DNA of 64,000 bases from positions 534,501-598,500 of the forward strand of contig JAKOGI010000357.1 of assembly GCA_029747015.1 (NCBI GenBank), read 5' to 3'. A program made the position numbers and the translations under genes. Positions 44,386 to 55,778 of the stretch are shown here, in pieces. The DNA is from Carnegiea gigantea. Its lineage: Eukaryota > Streptophyta > Magnoliopsida > Caryophyllales > Cactaceae. Each line of letters starts with the position of its first letter. The stretch's first letter is position 1. The notes under the pieces were generated by a model. The model was not told the DNA's origin. It saw only the letters and a program-made list of their open reading frames with translations, and did not search any database.

Positions 44386-44734
44386 AAAGGATGAGGTCTA
44401 GGGTTCTTCGTGGATTGATTTGAAACGAAAGTTGGCTGTGGCAAAGGTGGCACGGTCGTGCAAGGGGGCACGGGCAGGCCGTGCTATGCTTCGACTTGAA
44501 GAAATGCAGAAACTTACCGTGGCACGGTCGTGCTTGGTGGCACGGGGGCACCGTGCTCCGTCTCGACTTGAAGATTTCTGGAAAAATGATATGGCACGGT
44601 CGTGTATGGTGGCACGGGGGCACCGTGCTGCTTCTCTGGTCTTCGAGACTCGGATTGCCGGTTTGTGCCTCTTTTGTTTTTTTGTATTTTGGCTTTTTGG
44701 GATGTATGTGGGTGTGATGTGGGTCACTTAAGAA
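44386..44734 (-). promoter_or_regulatory. Element D leader with three 72-bp GC-rich dyad repeats
   Basis: GGCACGGTCGTG recurs at 44449, 44521 and 44593, exactly 72 bases apart. In sense orientation each unit carries GCACGGTGCCCCCGTGC (6-bp stem, 5-base loop) in two units and a variant in the third, followed by GCACGACCGTGC. The array lies between primer site and gag, where retroviruses keep packaging and dimerisation signals. Being a multiple of three, it is also open in one frame (44398-44727, minus) with a repeated 24-residue unit, but no coding use is evident. Confidence 0.7.
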
Positions 44735-44751
44735 CCTTGGCTCTGATACCA
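44735..44751 (-). promoter_or_regulatory. Element D primer-binding site (tRNA-Met)
   Basis: The minus strand reads TGGTATCAGAGCCAAGG, two bases from the LTR. It is a 17-base complement to the 3' end of a tRNA-Met as used by chromovirus and Copia elements. Uncorrupted, unlike the primer sites of A and B. Confidence 0.9.
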
Positions 44752-44753
44752 AT

Positions 44754-45916
44754 TGATGTAGATGTGGGTGGTAAGTGAACCAAATCAACTCAAACTCAAA
44801 CTAAACAAGAATCAACCAAAGAAAAGTGAATATGGTGGAAGATAGTTTGAGATGGTTTGAAGAATAATAACAAAAAGAACAAGGATAAACAAGACCTTGT
44901 AATTAAGATAATCCTTCACGGAGCCACTCAATGACTTGATCTTGGGCTAATTCTCTTGTCTTAACCAAGGAATCACTCCAATTGGAAAAGGAAGAGAACC
45001 TAGAACACCACTTGAATGAGCCAAATTCAAGATATAGAACTAGGAATTTTGAGACACAAATGAGAATCACTCTCAAAGGTGCTTGTATTACTTTGGAAAT
45101 CTCTTACAATGCTGAATGATTAGCTTCACATGCCCCTCCCCTTTTATAGACTCAGCAAAAGACAATCAAAAGACTCAAATAACTCCTAACAATTAAAACT
45201 AGCTAATGAAAAGTCTAAGAAAAATGAAAAGACACATCATAAAAGGGGTGGGGGAGGTTACAAGGAATATTCTAGGATTTTTGCAGCTGATTACATCAAT
45301 CTAGAAGCATCTAAAACGTGCACAATATCAGCCACACAAGTATATGTAACCGAAGACTCTTCATATTCCCAGCATTAATCCTTGCAACTGCCTCAAATTC
45401 AACAGAGCATAACTTCCAGAATACTCGGCCAAATCACGCGTTCTTGAGCTTGTTAGAAAGCCCTGGAAGTCTATTTTCCAGAATGGGCTCATTTGCTCAA
45501 TTTGGATAAGCGGTTTGAAAGTTATAGCCCAAACAATGCACCTATCTCAGACTGGACTGGATCAGCATAACGTATCTTTGAGTGATATTTTGCCCAATCA
45601 AATGATGTCCAAATTAAACAAACTTGGGCTTATTTGAAAGCTGAAATCTTAAACTTCAAAACCATGTGGAGCCTCAAGTTGTGGGTCCACTTGAGCTTGT
45701 CCAAAAGTGGTCACAAAAATCGGGTTCCGCAGGGATGAATTCGGCACCAAATTTCTAGCAAAGCTTAACCTCTTTTTGACCTCTTCATAGTGTCGTGAGT
45801 CTTTGAACTCACTTAATAAGACCAAATAAGCACACTTCCAAGCATGATCTTCTTTGACCCTTTTCTTCTTTGAAATTGGACTTGAATAAAAATGATGCAT
45901 ATGGAAATATGCATCA
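44754..45916 (-). repeat. Element D 5' LTR
   Basis: Near-identical to 41941-43105. Differences include one fewer G in GGGGGTGGGGG (45243-45251) and six substitutions in the second half. TATAAAAG on the minus strand at 45141-45148. Followed on the plus strand by the target duplication ACATG. Confidence 0.88.
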
Positions 45917-45921
45917 ACATG

Positions 45922-48287
45922 TTTCAGTCGTCCAATGAAATTGAATTTGTAGTCGATGACATCGTGTTGATTGCTTGGTGGAATATATTTAGATTGGCGT
46001 GTTTGTTTATTTGTGAAAGACAATTCTTTTGATTGTTGTGAATAGTTACAGAGAAAGCAATTGAATGTCAATTGATGTTGGGGTGAGGAGTGCCTTATGC
46101 AAGTAAATAATGTTCTATAGTTTCTTGAAAATTGATTCAAAACAAGTATTGAAATATGATTTCTTAGTTGACATTGGTAAAATTCTAGAAGTCCACGTCT
46201 GTGAACAATTATCTTATTTGATCCAAACTTGTCAAGGGATAGGGAAAAATGATTTTTGATTTTTAGCCAGAACAAGAAAGTTTCTTACTGAAGATGTGAG
46301 CATAATTGGATGTGATAATTATTCATAGTTGAATAACAGATGGGTCTAGTTTGACACTATCAATAAGAAACTCTGTCCATTGCATATAGATGTTTGAATC
46401 TATGTCAATGAAACTCACACATCGACAACAAATAAAGTTGTAAATATATAACATAATAAAGAGACCTATTCAACATAGCCTTTTTTTTTTCCTAAAAAAG
46501 AACTCCAACGAACTGCAACATAATGGTGCATGCCAATTGATATCAATAGAATCTAGCTACACAATCCTTCCCCCCCCCCATAAGGATCCATGATCATGAT
46601 GATTAATTACAAAAAATTAACAGGAACTATCTGAAAGCGTAAAATCCAAAAGCTTGTTGCGCACATTTTCACTATCAAACTATTTCTTTCACAATTGCCA
46701 TGATTGATAAAAAATCCAACAAGAACAATTTGAAATCCTCAAGCTTCCCCTGACATTTTCACTGTTAATCTGTTCAGATGCCAAACTTGCAAATTTCTAC
46801 ATACCATTCTACTTTTACTTAATATTTGATATTCGTTACTGCTATTACCTCCACTTAGGTGGCTGATGCAAGATGCTCTCCTATAAAGGAAAACAGTTGA
46901 TGTAGGACACTCTAAGAGTGACTCCTATAGGAGAAATCCTCACACAAAGAAATGTTACTCAATTTAACTCAATTGTCATTCATCAATGGCTCTTCAAGAA
47001 ATACTTCTGTTAATACCCACATTAAAATCGTGCTTGTTGTAAATATTGCACTGATGTGAACTTGATGTAGATTGACTTTTCAGGTAGCAATTATCCAAAT
47101 CTAGTATAGAACATTTCATGATTCTTCATGAAAAAGCAATAACATTAGTTACCTACTAGGAACAAAAACAAATGTTTGGTAATTAGGCAACCAACCTAAT
47201 CAAGTATAACTTTTACAAAAACATTTTAATGCCCAGCACATCATTAATAAAAACAAGTCTATAACTTGTCTTTGGCTCAACATGTTAGGAAAGAGTTTTT
47301 ATTTGGAATGTAGCAATGGAGTGGTATCTTTTCTGGAATAATACAATTCTTTGAGTTAACAAATGCACTAACTTGGCCATTGAGTGCTTGTCCTAGAGGT
47401 CCATGATGATATGGTATAGTTGTACATAGCTCTAATATCCTCCTATTTTATTTGTTTGCCATAAATTCTACATTCGAACATTCCATTGAAAGGTGATATC
47501 ATTTTACATTACTCCATTTAAAGTAATCAATATTCTTACAAAAAACTAAGGGTCTTATGACATAATGTGCTAAATCTCATATCACTATTATAAAAACTCC
47601 CAACGGTATAATTCCTTGTTAATTATCAAAAACCTCAACTCCCTCGGTCAAAACCATCATCACAATTGATAATACCCTCGAAAGAGAGATATGCATTTAA
47701 TAACTTTTTTCCTAATGTAGATTATCTAGAACTACAAATACCAAAAAAAAATTAAATTAATATCAAGATCTAAGCAGAGCTGGTAGATTGCTAGAAAAAC
47801 AAACCCATTGACACTTAATAGAAACATGAACCCTTATGCTTTAATAAATACAAAGAGGTAAGCCATGAATAGTCCAATCACTAATGCAATTTGACCTACC
47901 TCTCCTCAGCTAATAGAACACATTAATGATATGATCAAAGGAGTTATCTTCTTATAGAGTAGTATCATGCTATGTATTTGGTTCAATGCAAATATTAGTG
48001 TCACTAAACTTGACACCTAGCAAAGCAAACTGACTTCAACATAAGTGTCATGTTCCGATAGAAATATATGAATTCTCACGTGAGCCTTCAAAAAAAAAGT
48101 GGGTGCTATTTAAACAAAGCAAGAAAGTTTTCTAAGAAGGATAAAAGACTCTGCATCACTTGAAAACCTAAAAGTTGAGAAAGAGCTATCTAATAGCTCT
48201 AAGATATGGGACATATCTAGTTCCAAACTTTGGTAATACACAACTGCTAAGTGCTATAGAAAAAATTAGTAGTTCTCCCATAACCAA
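45922..48287. other. Low-copy-looking sequence, no gene assigned
   Basis: AT-rich, with no transposon end or strong domain. A minus-strand open stretch (about 45920-46275, reading QTRQSKYIPPSNQHDVIDY among others) could be an exon or chance. A C-run lies at 46569-46577. It continues beyond element G at 53369, which inserted into it. Confidence 0.35.
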
Positions 48288-48292
48288 TAGGC

Positions 48293-48511
48293 TGATAGGT
48301 GTTGTCCCTCTACATGGAGAACAAATTATTTCTTTATCTCTCTCAATTGTTACCATCACTTTCTTAGGTAAATCATGTACACAAAATAATAGGGAGACAG
48401 AAAAAGAAATAGAGGTAGTTAATGACGACGAAGAGAAAAATTAGGAAGAATTTTTGTAATTAGCAAGTGTTCTCATTATATATGTTTTACATCGATTCAT
48501 TGAAAAAATGT

Positions 48512-48549
<38 letters not shown>

Positions 48550-48799
48550 TTCTCTGCGATAAAGAGAATTACTGTAGGAAACAAAAATAGTGAACAATTG
48601 TTTATCGTCTGTATTTGTTTTTGGGAAATACATTGCGACTATTTTTTGGGTAAATTACACTTTGTGTGCTATTGAATAATTCTCTTTATGCCTGCTAATT
48701 TTAGTAGTGGAAGACATTATTAAAGTTTCTTTCTCTATAGACGTATTCTATTTAACAATAGACAATTTCCGTTACATATTCAAAAGGTATTTTCTAACA
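48293..48799 (+). repeat. Element G 5' LTR
   Basis: Starts TGATAGGTGTTGTCCCTC and ends TTTCTAACA. TATATAT word near 48476-48484. It holds a (GA)n run of about 31 bases at 48515-48545; the 3' copy has about 42 bases, part of the length difference. Confidence 0.88.
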
Positions 48800-48801
48800 A
48801 G

Positions 48802-48818
48802 TGGTATCAGAGCCTTGG
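48802..48818 (+). promoter_or_regulatory. Element G primer-binding site (tRNA-Met)
   Basis: TGGTATCAGAGCCTTGG, two bases after the LTR. Confidence 0.9.
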
Positions 48819-48826
48819 TTACGAGA

Positions 48827-49707
48827 ATGCAGAGAAAGACATTCAAGATGATTAATTTGAATGGTACGAATTACCACATATGGAGAAACAAAATGAAAGA
48901 TCTCCTATTTGTGATGAAATTGTACTTACCGGTGTTTGCTATAGCAAAACCCGATGACAAATCCGATGAGGAGTGGGAGTTCGAGCATAAGCAAGTACAT
49001 CGTTTCATTCACCAATTTGTCAAAGATAATGTGTATAATCACATTTGTGCAATGAGTCATGCTCGGACTCTATGGCAAAAGCTTGAGGAATTATATGCTT
49101 TGAAGACTAGTAACAATAAATTATTTTATTTAACAAAATTGATGCATGTGAAATACCGGGAAGGTACTTCTGTAGCAGATCACTTGAATGAAATTCATGG
49201 GATTGTGGATCAGTTGTCAGGAATGGGCATAAAATTTTACTATGAGGTGCTTGCTCTTATGGTACTTGCTTCTTTACCAGAGTCTTGGGAGACTCTGAAG
49301 ATTTCACGTACAAATACTACACCGAATGGTGCAGTAAATATGGAGATGTCAAGAGTAGTATTTTGAATAAAGAGATGAGATAAAGATCACAAAGTTCATC
49401 ATCTTCTTTGTAATAAGAAGTTATGATTGCAGATTCTAGAGGAAGAAGCCAATCAAGGGGTTTCAAATCTAGAGATAAAATTAGAGGAAGATCAAATAAA
49501 TATGAAAATGTTTATTGCCATTATTGCAAGAAGAAAGCGCACATTAAGACGTTTTGTCGGCAATTCAAGACGGATCAAGAAAAGAATAAAGGAAATGTTG
49601 GAAGAACAGATAATAGTAGTGGCGATGACCTATCCAATGTCCTCGATGAGTTCAATATTATTTATAATGATGACTTAGTTAATCTTATAACCAATGAAAC
49701 TAGTTAG
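48827..49707 (+). pseudogene. gag: Element G gag
   Basis: Probable start MQRKTFKMINLNGTNYHIW at 48827, shortly after the primer site. UBN2-type gag domain: NYHIWRNKMKDLL, TLWQKLEELYALKTSNNKLF, VADHLNEIHGIVDQLSGMG, LASLPESWETL. A stop at 49364 and a frame change follow; in the next frame (49423-49707) the knuckle C-H-Y-C-K-K-K-A-H-I-K-T-F-C is intact. It would have formed the particle. Confidence 0.8.
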
Positions 49708-50029
49708 GCGATTGATAGTGGCGTGCCCATTCATGCTACATCTTATAAAGACTTTTTCTCATCGCATACACCAGGAAATTTTGGTGTAGTTAAAATGGGA
49801 AACAACAAGCTTTCAAAAACTATTGGAAAAGGAGATATCATTTTGATGATGGAGAATGGCATAAGATTAGCCTTGAGGATGTCATACATGTTGCTAACAT
49901 ACACATGAATTTGATCTCCATAAGCAGACTTGATGATGAGGTTTTTGTAATACCTGCAAAGATGGAACTTGGAAACTTACTAGAGGCGCTTTGGCAATAG
50001 CCCGAGGGCTAAAGCATTCAACACTTTAA
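49708..50029 (+). pseudogene. pol: Element G protease
   Basis: After a stop at 49705, IDSGVPIHATSYKDFFSS supplies the D-S-G active site, followed by VVKMGNNKLSKTIGKGDI. The later part (49908-50029) is frame-shifted. A Copia-type aspartic protease for polyprotein cleavage. Confidence 0.7.
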
Positions 50030-51010
50030 GTGACACATGCAAAGATCTCCAATGATGTAGTGAATACAATGAAGAAAGATAATACAGTAGCATTGTGGCA
50101 CAAAAGACTTGGTCATATAAGTAAAAAAGGTAGGGCCAAACTAATAAAAGAAAAAGTTATACCTAAAATTAATCATGTGCATTTGAAAGGGTGTGATGAT
50201 TGCTTTAGTAGGAAAGCAAAATCGAGTTGCTTTCAAACTTCCCAACCTTCTAGAAAGGAGAGTATATTAGACCTAGTACATTCAGATTTGTGTAGACCAC
50301 TAAAAAGGTCGCTTAGTAGAGGTCAATATTTTGTGACTTTCATTGATGATCACTTTAGGAATACATGCGTGTATATTTTGAAAATAAAATATCATTTATT
50401 AGATGTTTTCAAACAATACCATTTCTTAGTTGAAAGAGAAACTGGAAAGAAACTGAAAAGCGTTCGGAAAGAGAATAACGGTGAATACACTGGTTCATTT
50501 GGTGCTTACTGTAAAGAGCATGGTATTCGACATCAAATGACACCTCCAAAGACTCCAAAATTAAATGGCCTAGCTGAAAGAATGAACAAGACTTTAATGG
50601 AGAGAGTCAGATGTTTACTCTCATATTCAAAGTTGCCCAAGACTTTTTAGAATGAAGCTTTATTAATAGCAGTGCTCATTTTAAATTGTTCATCATGTGT
50701 TCCATTGAATTATGAAGCTCCAGAAAAAGTGGTCAGGAAAAAATATTTCTTATGAACATCTACGGTTCATTAGCTGCAAAGCCTTTGTGCATGTTCTTAA
50801 GGATGAGAGAGCCAAACTTGATGTCAAGACAAGACAGTGTATATTTATCGGTCATGGTCAAGATCAATTTGGCTACAGATTCTATGATCTGGTTGAGAAG
50901 AAACTTATGAGAAGTCAGGATGCTATGTTTTTAGAAGATCAAACCATTGAAGATATTGAAAAGGTTCAGAAAACTACTCCAAATGATAACTTTATTGAAT
51001 TAGAGTTTTA
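50030..51010 (+). pseudogene. pol: Element G integrase
   Basis: Pre-integrase zinc region: LWHKRLGHISKKGRAKL (His pair) and C-D-D-C. Catalytic core: LVHSDLC (first Asp), FVTFIDDH (Asp), EHGIRHQMTPPKTPKLNGLA, then E-R-M-N with the catalytic Glu. The core is complete in one frame to 50648, then broken. 50712-51011 carries the Copia integrase C-terminal text ISCKAFVHVLKDERAKLDVK and CIFIGHGQDQFGYRFYD. Confidence 0.85.
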
Positions 51011-52331
51011 GCTCCTTCAACAAAAATACCAAGACAACTTGAAGATGAAACTCATGAAGATCAACATGAGTTGCATGATGGAGATGATGCTCATGTTAAA
51101 ATTGAGCCAAATACCAGTGATGTTCAGGTTCAGCCACCAGTAATTCCAACCTCTTTGATCCCATTAAGAAGATCTAGTAGGACTAGATAATCTTCTACTA
51201 GATATCCTAGTGACTAGTATGTATTGCTTACGGATGAAGGAGAACCAGAAAGCTTTGAAGAAGCTATAGGTGATGAACACAGGCAAAAATGGAATGAAGC
51301 CATGCAAGACGAAATGCAGTCTTTGCATGATAATAAGACTTTTGAGTTGATGAAGTTGCCAAGAGGCAAGAGAGCATTGAAAAACAAATGGGTGTCTAGG
51401 AATAAGCAAGAAGAACACAACCATCAACCACGTGTCAAAGCAAGAGTGGTTGTTAAGGGGTACAACCAAAGAAAGGGCATTGATTTTGATGAGATTTTTT
51501 CATCGGTAGTGAAAATGACATCCATCCATATAGTTTTGGGACTAGCTGCTAGGCTTGATCAGGAAGTTGAACAAATGGATGTAAAGACTGCTTTTTCTTC
51601 ATGGTGATTTAGATGAAGAAATTTACATAGAGCAGCTAGAGGGTTTTGAAGAAAAAGGCAAAGAAGATTGTGTCTGTAAGCTCAAGAAAAGCTTGTATAG
51701 TTTGAGACAGGCACCGAGACAATGGTACAAGAAGTTTGAGTCTGTTACGGGGGAGCAAGGTTATACAAAGACAACTTCATGTCATTGTGTGTTTGTAAAG
51801 AAATTGTCTGATGATGATTTTATTATTCTCTTACTTTATATCGATGACATGTTGATTGCCGGGAAGAATATGTCTAGAAACAATGAGTTAAAGAAGCAGT
51901 TAACCAAGTATTTTACCATGAAAGACTTAGTAGTAGCTAAACAAATTCTTAGTATGAATAGACTTAGAGATAGAATTGGCAAGAAGATCTGGTTATCACA
52001 AGAGAAGTATATTGAGAAAGTACTTCAGAGATTTAATACGCAAAATGCTAAAGTTGTTAATTGTCCCCTTCCTAATCACTTTAGATTGAGTTCTAAACAT
52101 AACCCTTCTACAGATAAAGAGAAGGAAGACATGGATAAGGTTCCATATGCTTCAGCAGTAGGAAGCTTGATGTATGCTATGGTATGTACACAACCAGATA
52201 TTTTTCACTTAATTGGGGGTAGTAAGCTGGTTTCTTTCAAATCCTGGAAAACATCATTGGGCTACGGTCAAATGGATACTCAAATATCTTTATGGAACCT
52301 TCAAAATGTGCTTGTGTTTTGGAGAAAATAA
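51011..52331 (+). pseudogene. pol: Element G reverse transcriptase
   Basis: RVT_2 type: EPESFEEAIGDEHRQKWNEA, KNKWVSRNKQEE, RVKARVVVKGYNQRKGIDFD and VEQMDVKTAF in 51224-51607. Then, shifted, MYSLRQAPRQWYKKF and the catalytic YIDDMLIAGKN (51837-51869), intact. Later VPYASAVGSLMYAMVCTQPD. A shift near 51600 and others split the gene. Confidence 0.85.
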
Positions 52332-52810
52332 CCCTAAGTTAGTTGGCTACACAGATGCAGACATGGCTGGTGATGTTGACTCAAGAAAGTCTACATCAGG
52401 ATATCTGATTACATTTGCAAGGGGAGCAATGTCATGGCAATCAAAGTTACAAAAATGTGTTGCACTCTCCACTTCTTAATTATAGTTTATTATAGCAACT
52501 GAAGCATGTAAAGAGTTGCTATGGATGAAAAGGTTATTGAACGAACTTGGTCTCTAATAGGAAAAACTATAAGTTGTTTTGTGACAGCCAGAGTGCTATT
52601 CATCTCAGTAACAATTCCTCTTTCCACTCGAGGTCTAAACATATTGATGTTAGATACCACTGGATTAGAGATGTATTGGGTACAAATCAGTTACAACTTA
52701 AGAAGATCCATATAGATGAGAATGGATCAGATATGTTGACAAAGTCTTTACCAAAAGAAAAATTTGAATACTGTCAGTCAGCAGTAGGAATGGTGGAGTT
52801 TTCCATGTAA
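52213..52810 (+). pseudogene. pol: Element G RNase H
   Basis: LVGYTDADMAGDVDSRKSTS (Asp sites) and GAMSWQSKLQKCVALSTS in 52213-52479, a stop at 52477, then CDSQSAIHLSNNSSFHSRSK and HIDVRYHWIRDVL in 52547-52810. These are the usual Copia RNase H blocks. The text ends 16 bases before the 3' LTR. Confidence 0.85.
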
Positions 52811-52826
52811 TTGGGAGGGGGAGAAT

Positions 52827-53042
52827 TGATAAGTGTTGTCCCTCCACATGGAGAACAAATTATTTCTTTATTTCTCTAAATTGCTGTCATCGCTTTTTTA
52901 AGTAAATCATGTACGCAAAATAATAGGGAGACAGAAAAAGAAATAGAGGTAGCCAATGATGATGAAGAGAAAAATTAGGAAGAAGTTTTGTAATTAGTGA
53001 GTGTTCTCATTATATATATTTTATATCGATTCATTGAAAAAA

Positions 53043-53090
<48 letters not shown>

Positions 53091-53363
53091 GGAAGTGTAA
53101 GAGAAATTATTTCTCTGTGATAAAGAGAACTACTATAGGAAACAAAAATAGTAAGGAATTGTTTATCGTCTGTATTTTTTTTTTTTTGGGAAATACATTG
53201 CACTATTTTTTGGGTGGATTACCCTTTGTGTGCTGTTGAATAATTCTCTTTATGCCTGCTAATTTTTGTGGCAGAAAACATTATTAATGTTTCTTTCTTA
53301 ATAGACATATTGTATTTAACAATACACAATTTCTATTGTCTATCCAAAAGGTATTTCCTAACA
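52827..53363 (+). repeat. Element G 3' LTR
   Basis: Starts TGATAAGTGTTGTCCCTC directly after a polypurine tract TTGGGAGGGGGAGAAT (52811-52826) and ends TTTCCTAACA. Contains the longer (GA)n run (53047-53088) and a T-run at 53177-53186. Confidence 0.88.
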
Positions 53364-53899
53364 TAGGCTTCTATCCAGATTCCTAATCCGGCTTTATACA
53401 CTCAACTTATAATGTCCAAAGTAAAAGATGAAACTTAAATCTTTCCTCAAGAATCTTGGAACCTACTCTCAACTGAATCCATATTGATTTGAAAAACCTA
53501 CCAAAATACTGGGCAATGGAATTAAAGCCATGTTGGTTGCATCCGTCGATTAAAATGTGCCAGAATTAGCATATCAAGGAGCCTCGTGCATATATATAAG
53601 AAGATAAGGGATAATGGTCACATGATTAACCGAATAGGTCACATGAAAACTTAACCCAGAATGATTATTATTTCAAGAAACTCCAATCGCAGTGTATAGT
53701 CAACGAACAACAAGTAAGCATAGGCAAGATCATTAATATTGGGGCCATAGTTTACTTGTCAATCCATTAGAATATAAATGCTTAATTAGACCACTAGATA
53801 AAACTATATGTGAATAGATAAGTCAGCCTCCAAATGATCTTAATTAAATGTTAATTGTTAATGTGGAATTCATACATACACAAAAAATAAGCTACTCAC

Positions 53900-54049
53900 C
53901 TTGGTCTATTCCAATTAGCAGCCCTATTATAGTTAAAAGCTGCACCATAGAACGCAGTAGTAGCTACCTTCAGAGCAATCTTATATACCATGGGAAACTG
54001 TTTGCCTGAAAGCTGGACCTTTTTTAAGCAAGAACCCGTGAATGGAATA
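53900..54049 (-). pseudogene. Possible host exon (unidentified)
   Basis: On the minus strand a 150-base stretch is open and bounded by an acceptor (TTTCTGATAG before it) and a donor (AAG/GTGAGT after it). It encodes text such as KQFPMVYKIALKVATTAFYG and then F-N-Y-N-R-A-A-N-W-N-R-P. Composition and splice sites look like a real exon, but I do not recognise the protein and cannot see the rest of the gene. It could be a fragment. Confidence 0.4.
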
Positions 54050-55300
54050 CTATCAGAAATAATCAAGAAAAATCATAGGATAAAATGGTTCTAAGAATAT
54101 CTTACTTGAAAGTTATAGAACTAAGTTATTAGCCTAAGATAATTCTATGCCCTTATTAATGTTCTACCTAGGAAATCATCAAAACAGAACTGATTCAACG
54201 TATTAGTAAGATATTTTGGACGATGGCCAATCTAGGACATTCTCACCGTCATTATGTTGATCAAATATAAAAAGGGGGAATGGTAATAGCTGTTCAGTCA
54301 AGCAAAGGAAATCAATTACAAGTAGTCTTATATTCATTTCTCCTAATCATTCTCCTCCTTGCTTCTATCTTTCTACCTTTGCATATTAGCAGCCACCTAA
54401 TTAAATACAATTAAATTTGTCTTATTTATAATTCTCAAAGTATTTCTTCTCCTATTAAAATCATCTACTATATTTTATTCTTTCCACCATAATTATTTAC
54501 CAATTGTGTAATTCATCAAGTCAAGTTCTAACAAAATACTATAGAAAGGGATCAGCCTCGAGTTTGATGCATTTCCCAGAAAAGGAAGCAGAACATTAAG
54601 CAAAAATTTTGGCAACATTATTCGGACACTAAATTCAATTAAGAGTAGACCTCACATATTATCTTCTATGTTTTATCTTGATTTTGACTAAAAAATGTCT
54701 AACTTTTATCTGCAATAAAACATATTACATCTCTCAATATGATTGAGCATTCAAAGCTATGTCAGATTGACTAGCTTCACCATATATACGAGCTAACAAA
54801 AAGTCAAACTTGGAACGTGCCATATTGAAGCTCTTTGTTTCTTGGGCTTAGTAGCATTTGCTTTACATTTAGAAATCTTGAGAATGTCATTTGTGGTAGA
54901 AATTTCCTAATAGAAATAGCATTTAACTATGTAAATTAACAAAAACTTGTACAAGGCATACCCAAAGTTATATCCATCTTCTTTTCCATCAGAGTAATGG
55001 GCCTAGTAGATAGGCTATGCAAGTTGGCTTCCATTCAAATAACTTCAGATAAAATCATAGTGGGTTATGACGTCTTCAAGTTGATCAGCTTATTTGGGAA
55101 TTGCGGATGTTCTTGATGTATACATTGATGACAGATTAGCAAAGATGCAAATTGTAAACCAACCTTTCCCTCAGATTCTTCCCAAATGTGAAATTCTCCT
55201 TGAGTTTTCTCATTTTTTTGGTTGTCCTGTTAGATTAGATAGTTCATCATCTATTTCGTCAACACTATCTTTCACAAGTGCTCTACCAATTCAATAGTTG

Positions 55301-55564
55301 CTAATGGTGAAGATTTTCCTCTTCCAGTACATGCAAGTCCGTAACTGAATACAAATGGGAACCAAGACATCCAATCAAATTAAATAATTGACCACGCATT
55401 AAAAAAAAAAGAAAATGACGAGGATGTGCAAAGCAAAGGACAATACCTAATGAGATCCATGAAACAAACGACCAATAATTTTCTAGCATTTCCAATTTCT
55501 CCTTTTTCTCATTCCATCGATCTTTTGTCACGTAATAATTCTCCTCACCTATGTTATCAACCAA
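55301..55564 (-). pseudogene. Possible host exon or gene fragment (unidentified)
   Basis: Minus-strand open frame with an exon-like, charged segment (VDNIGEENYYVTKDRWNEKK and M-L-E-N-Y-W-S-F-V-S-W). A possible donor follows near 55449 (ATTAG/GTATTG). Downstream text F-D-W-M-S-W-F-P-F-V-F-S-Y-G-L-A in another frame could be the next exon. No domain recognised. Confidence 0.25.
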
Positions 55565-55778
55565 TTCAACCTCACAATTATAAATAATAATAATTCCTTA
55601 ATCACAAACTATACTATATGAGCATAATACGCCTGAATTTTATGCCTCACTCTACCTATATTTAGCTGAAATAATTGGTACATTAGATTGTTTATTAGTG
55701 TTTTGCTGGTTTTGTAGATAATAAAGTGAATTGCTCACATTGCAGATAATTGGTGTAAAGCATACCAAAAGTTAGGCA

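Larger units (their letters stand above)
41941..45916 (-). mobile_element. Element D: young non-autonomous TR-GAG-type LTR element
   Basis: LTRs 41941-43105 and 44754-45916 with a perfect duplication ACATG (41936-41940, 45917-45921). The two LTRs differ at about 6 bases and 2 single-base indels over ~1165 bp by direct comparison. The internal region is only 1648 bp and encodes gag but no protease, RT, RNase H or integrase. Gag-only elements with LTRs, PBS and PPT are known in plants as TR-GAGs. An intact gag, clean ends and near-identical LTRs point to recent movement by enzymes supplied in trans, most likely from a Gypsy relative of element C. Confidence 0.88.
48293..53363 (+). mobile_element. 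Element G: Ty1/Copia retrotransposon, decayed
   Basis: LTRs 48293-48799 and 52827-53363 with a perfect duplication TAGGC (48288-48292, 53364-53368). Met primer site, gag with CCHC knuckle, protease, integrase, RT and RNase H in Copia order (integrase before RT). Frames are broken by several stops and shifts. The text resembles Tnt1/Tork-type polyproteins; lineage not tested. Confidence 0.9.
53369..55778. other. Low-copy-looking sequence with exon-like stretches
   Basis: No transposon ends. Two exon-like minus-strand stretches are visible: 53900-54049 and 55301-55564 (listed separately). The remainder is AT-rich. It is contiguous with 45922-48287 before element G inserted. Confidence 0.4.

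Noticed and set aside
44342..44788. 148- and 109-codon minus-strand frames over the D leader
   Set aside because: They are explained by the GC-rich 72-bp repeats, whose length is a multiple of three. No domain, and their starts lie in or beside the LTR and primer site. Kept as a structural repeat rather than a gene.
52997..53239. 80-codon frame with a long Glu-Arg run
   Set aside because: It is the (GA)n microsatellite of the Copia LTR read as codons.
55094..55297. 67-codon plus-strand frame with Y-I-D-D text
   Set aside because: The tetrapeptide resembles an RT box, but no other RT block is nearby and the sequence around it does not fit; chance match.
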